A DNA stretch of 12,725 bases from positions 1-12,725 of the forward strand of contig PXQK01000115.1 in the NCBI GenBank assembly GCA_003022085.1. The letters run 5' to 3'. This stretch comes from Halobacteriales archaeon QH_10_65_19. GTDB taxonomy: Archaea > Halobacteriota > Halobacteria > Halobacteriales > Haloarculaceae. The position numbers were made by a program, and so were the translations under genes. Below are positions 12,601 through 12,725 of this stretch, one piece after another. Under the pieces are notes generated by a model, which was given only the letters and a program-made list of their open reading frames with translations, searched no databases and was not told the DNA's origin. Position 1 is the stretch's first letter, and each line of letters opens with the position of its first letter.

Positions 12601-12725
12601 CTATTGTACAGTTGGTGAGCGCGAAATTGACATCCTCCTCCGCGTGAACGCGGAGGAATCCTGAGCGTTGGAGATTTCAGGTTTGCAGTCCCACCAAGCA
12701 TCCACCCGGTAAGAATCCGTGGGGA
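12601..12725 (-). CDS. tnpB: C-terminal end of TnpB (IS200/IS605 accessory protein, RNA-guided nuclease family); cut by window edge
   Basis: The last 40 codons before a TAG at 12601-12603, reading PTDSYRVDAWW then DCKPEISNAQDSSAFTRRRM and SISRSPTVQ. The block CKPEISNAQDSSAFTRRRMS is one I recognise as the typical extreme C-terminus of haloarchaeal IS1341-type TnpB proteins. It lies after the catalytic RuvC and zinc-finger parts, which are outside the window, so whether the nuclease is intact is not visible. The coding end overlaps the right-end hairpin of the element, as is usual, and the last residues and the stop codon appear to come from flanking chromosomal DNA. Confidence 0.7.
   Translation of the reverse strand, partial: PTDSYRVDAWWDCKPEISNAQDSSAFTRRRMSISRSPTVQ
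12627..12725 (-). mobile_element. Right end of an IS200/IS605-type (IS1341-like) element with omegaRNA hairpin
   Basis: CCTCCGCG (12637-12644) and CGCGGAGG (12649-12656) form a perfect 8-bp stem with a TGAA loop. On the minus strand it is followed by AGGATGTCAA, the sequence expected at the right terminus of haloarchaeal TnpB elements. I place the end of the element at 12627. In this family the hairpin belongs to the 3' scaffold of the guide (omega) RNA and the bases just beyond the terminus act as guide; here they would be the minus strand from 12626 downward. The left end and any tnpA gene lie beyond base 12725. Confidence 0.6.

Overview
This is a chromosomal window from a haloarchaeon (class Halobacteria). 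The evidence is high GC with short AT-rich promoter patches, acidic proteins, TATA boxes about 26 bp before start codons (leaderless genes), a tRNA gene without encoded CCA, and archaeal-type genes: the CdrL-CdrS-FtsZ2 division cluster, NcsA/TtuA tRNA thiolase, Bat-type HTH_10 regulator, TAT lipoprotein and pterin dehydratase. I cannot name the genus.

Layout. 1-409 (minus) is the N-terminal part of a MinD/ParA-like ATPase cut by the window edge. 586-753 (minus) is a 55-residue zinc-ribbon protein, followed by about 420 bp without genes that includes an AT-rich island. 1177-2517 (minus) is a secreted glucose/sorbosone dehydrogenase-type beta-propeller lipoprotein. 2595-2837 looks like a 5'-truncated DUF3179 gene. 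It abuts a 21-bp copy of the 3' end of the nearby tRNA-Tyr gene (2972-3045), which reads as the scar of a tRNA-targeted integration. 3138-5364 (plus) is the division block cdrL, cdrS, ftsZ2. 5437-6417 (minus) is ncsA, divergent from a DUF7095-like gene (6500-7164) that carries an apparent frameshift in a tandem repeat. 7331-12568 is a minus-strand series, in transcription order: HTH_10 regulator, TrkA-type K+ channel regulator, EamA transporter, pterin carbinolamine dehydratase, thymidylate synthase, dihydrofolate reductase, methyltransferase. The right edge (12601-12725) holds the C-terminal end of an IS200/IS605-type TnpB with its right-end hairpin.

How the genes work together. cdrS and ftsZ2 are 2 nt apart and form one operon, with the RHH/zinc-ribbon regulator gene cdrL just upstream. 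The cdrL-cdrS intergenic region carries a repeated 7-mer, GTAAGAC/GTCTTAC, including a perfect inverted repeat just after the predicted start of transcription; degenerate copies with the same 11-bp phasing lie in the cdrL promoter. This is the most interesting signal here and looks like the operator set of the division regulator. thyA and hdrA (4 nt apart) form a dTMP-synthesis operon in which DHFR regenerates the folate oxidised by ThyA; the pterin dehydratase just upstream is co-oriented with the transporter gene before it (8 nt gap). I found no CRISPR array, defence system or rRNA.
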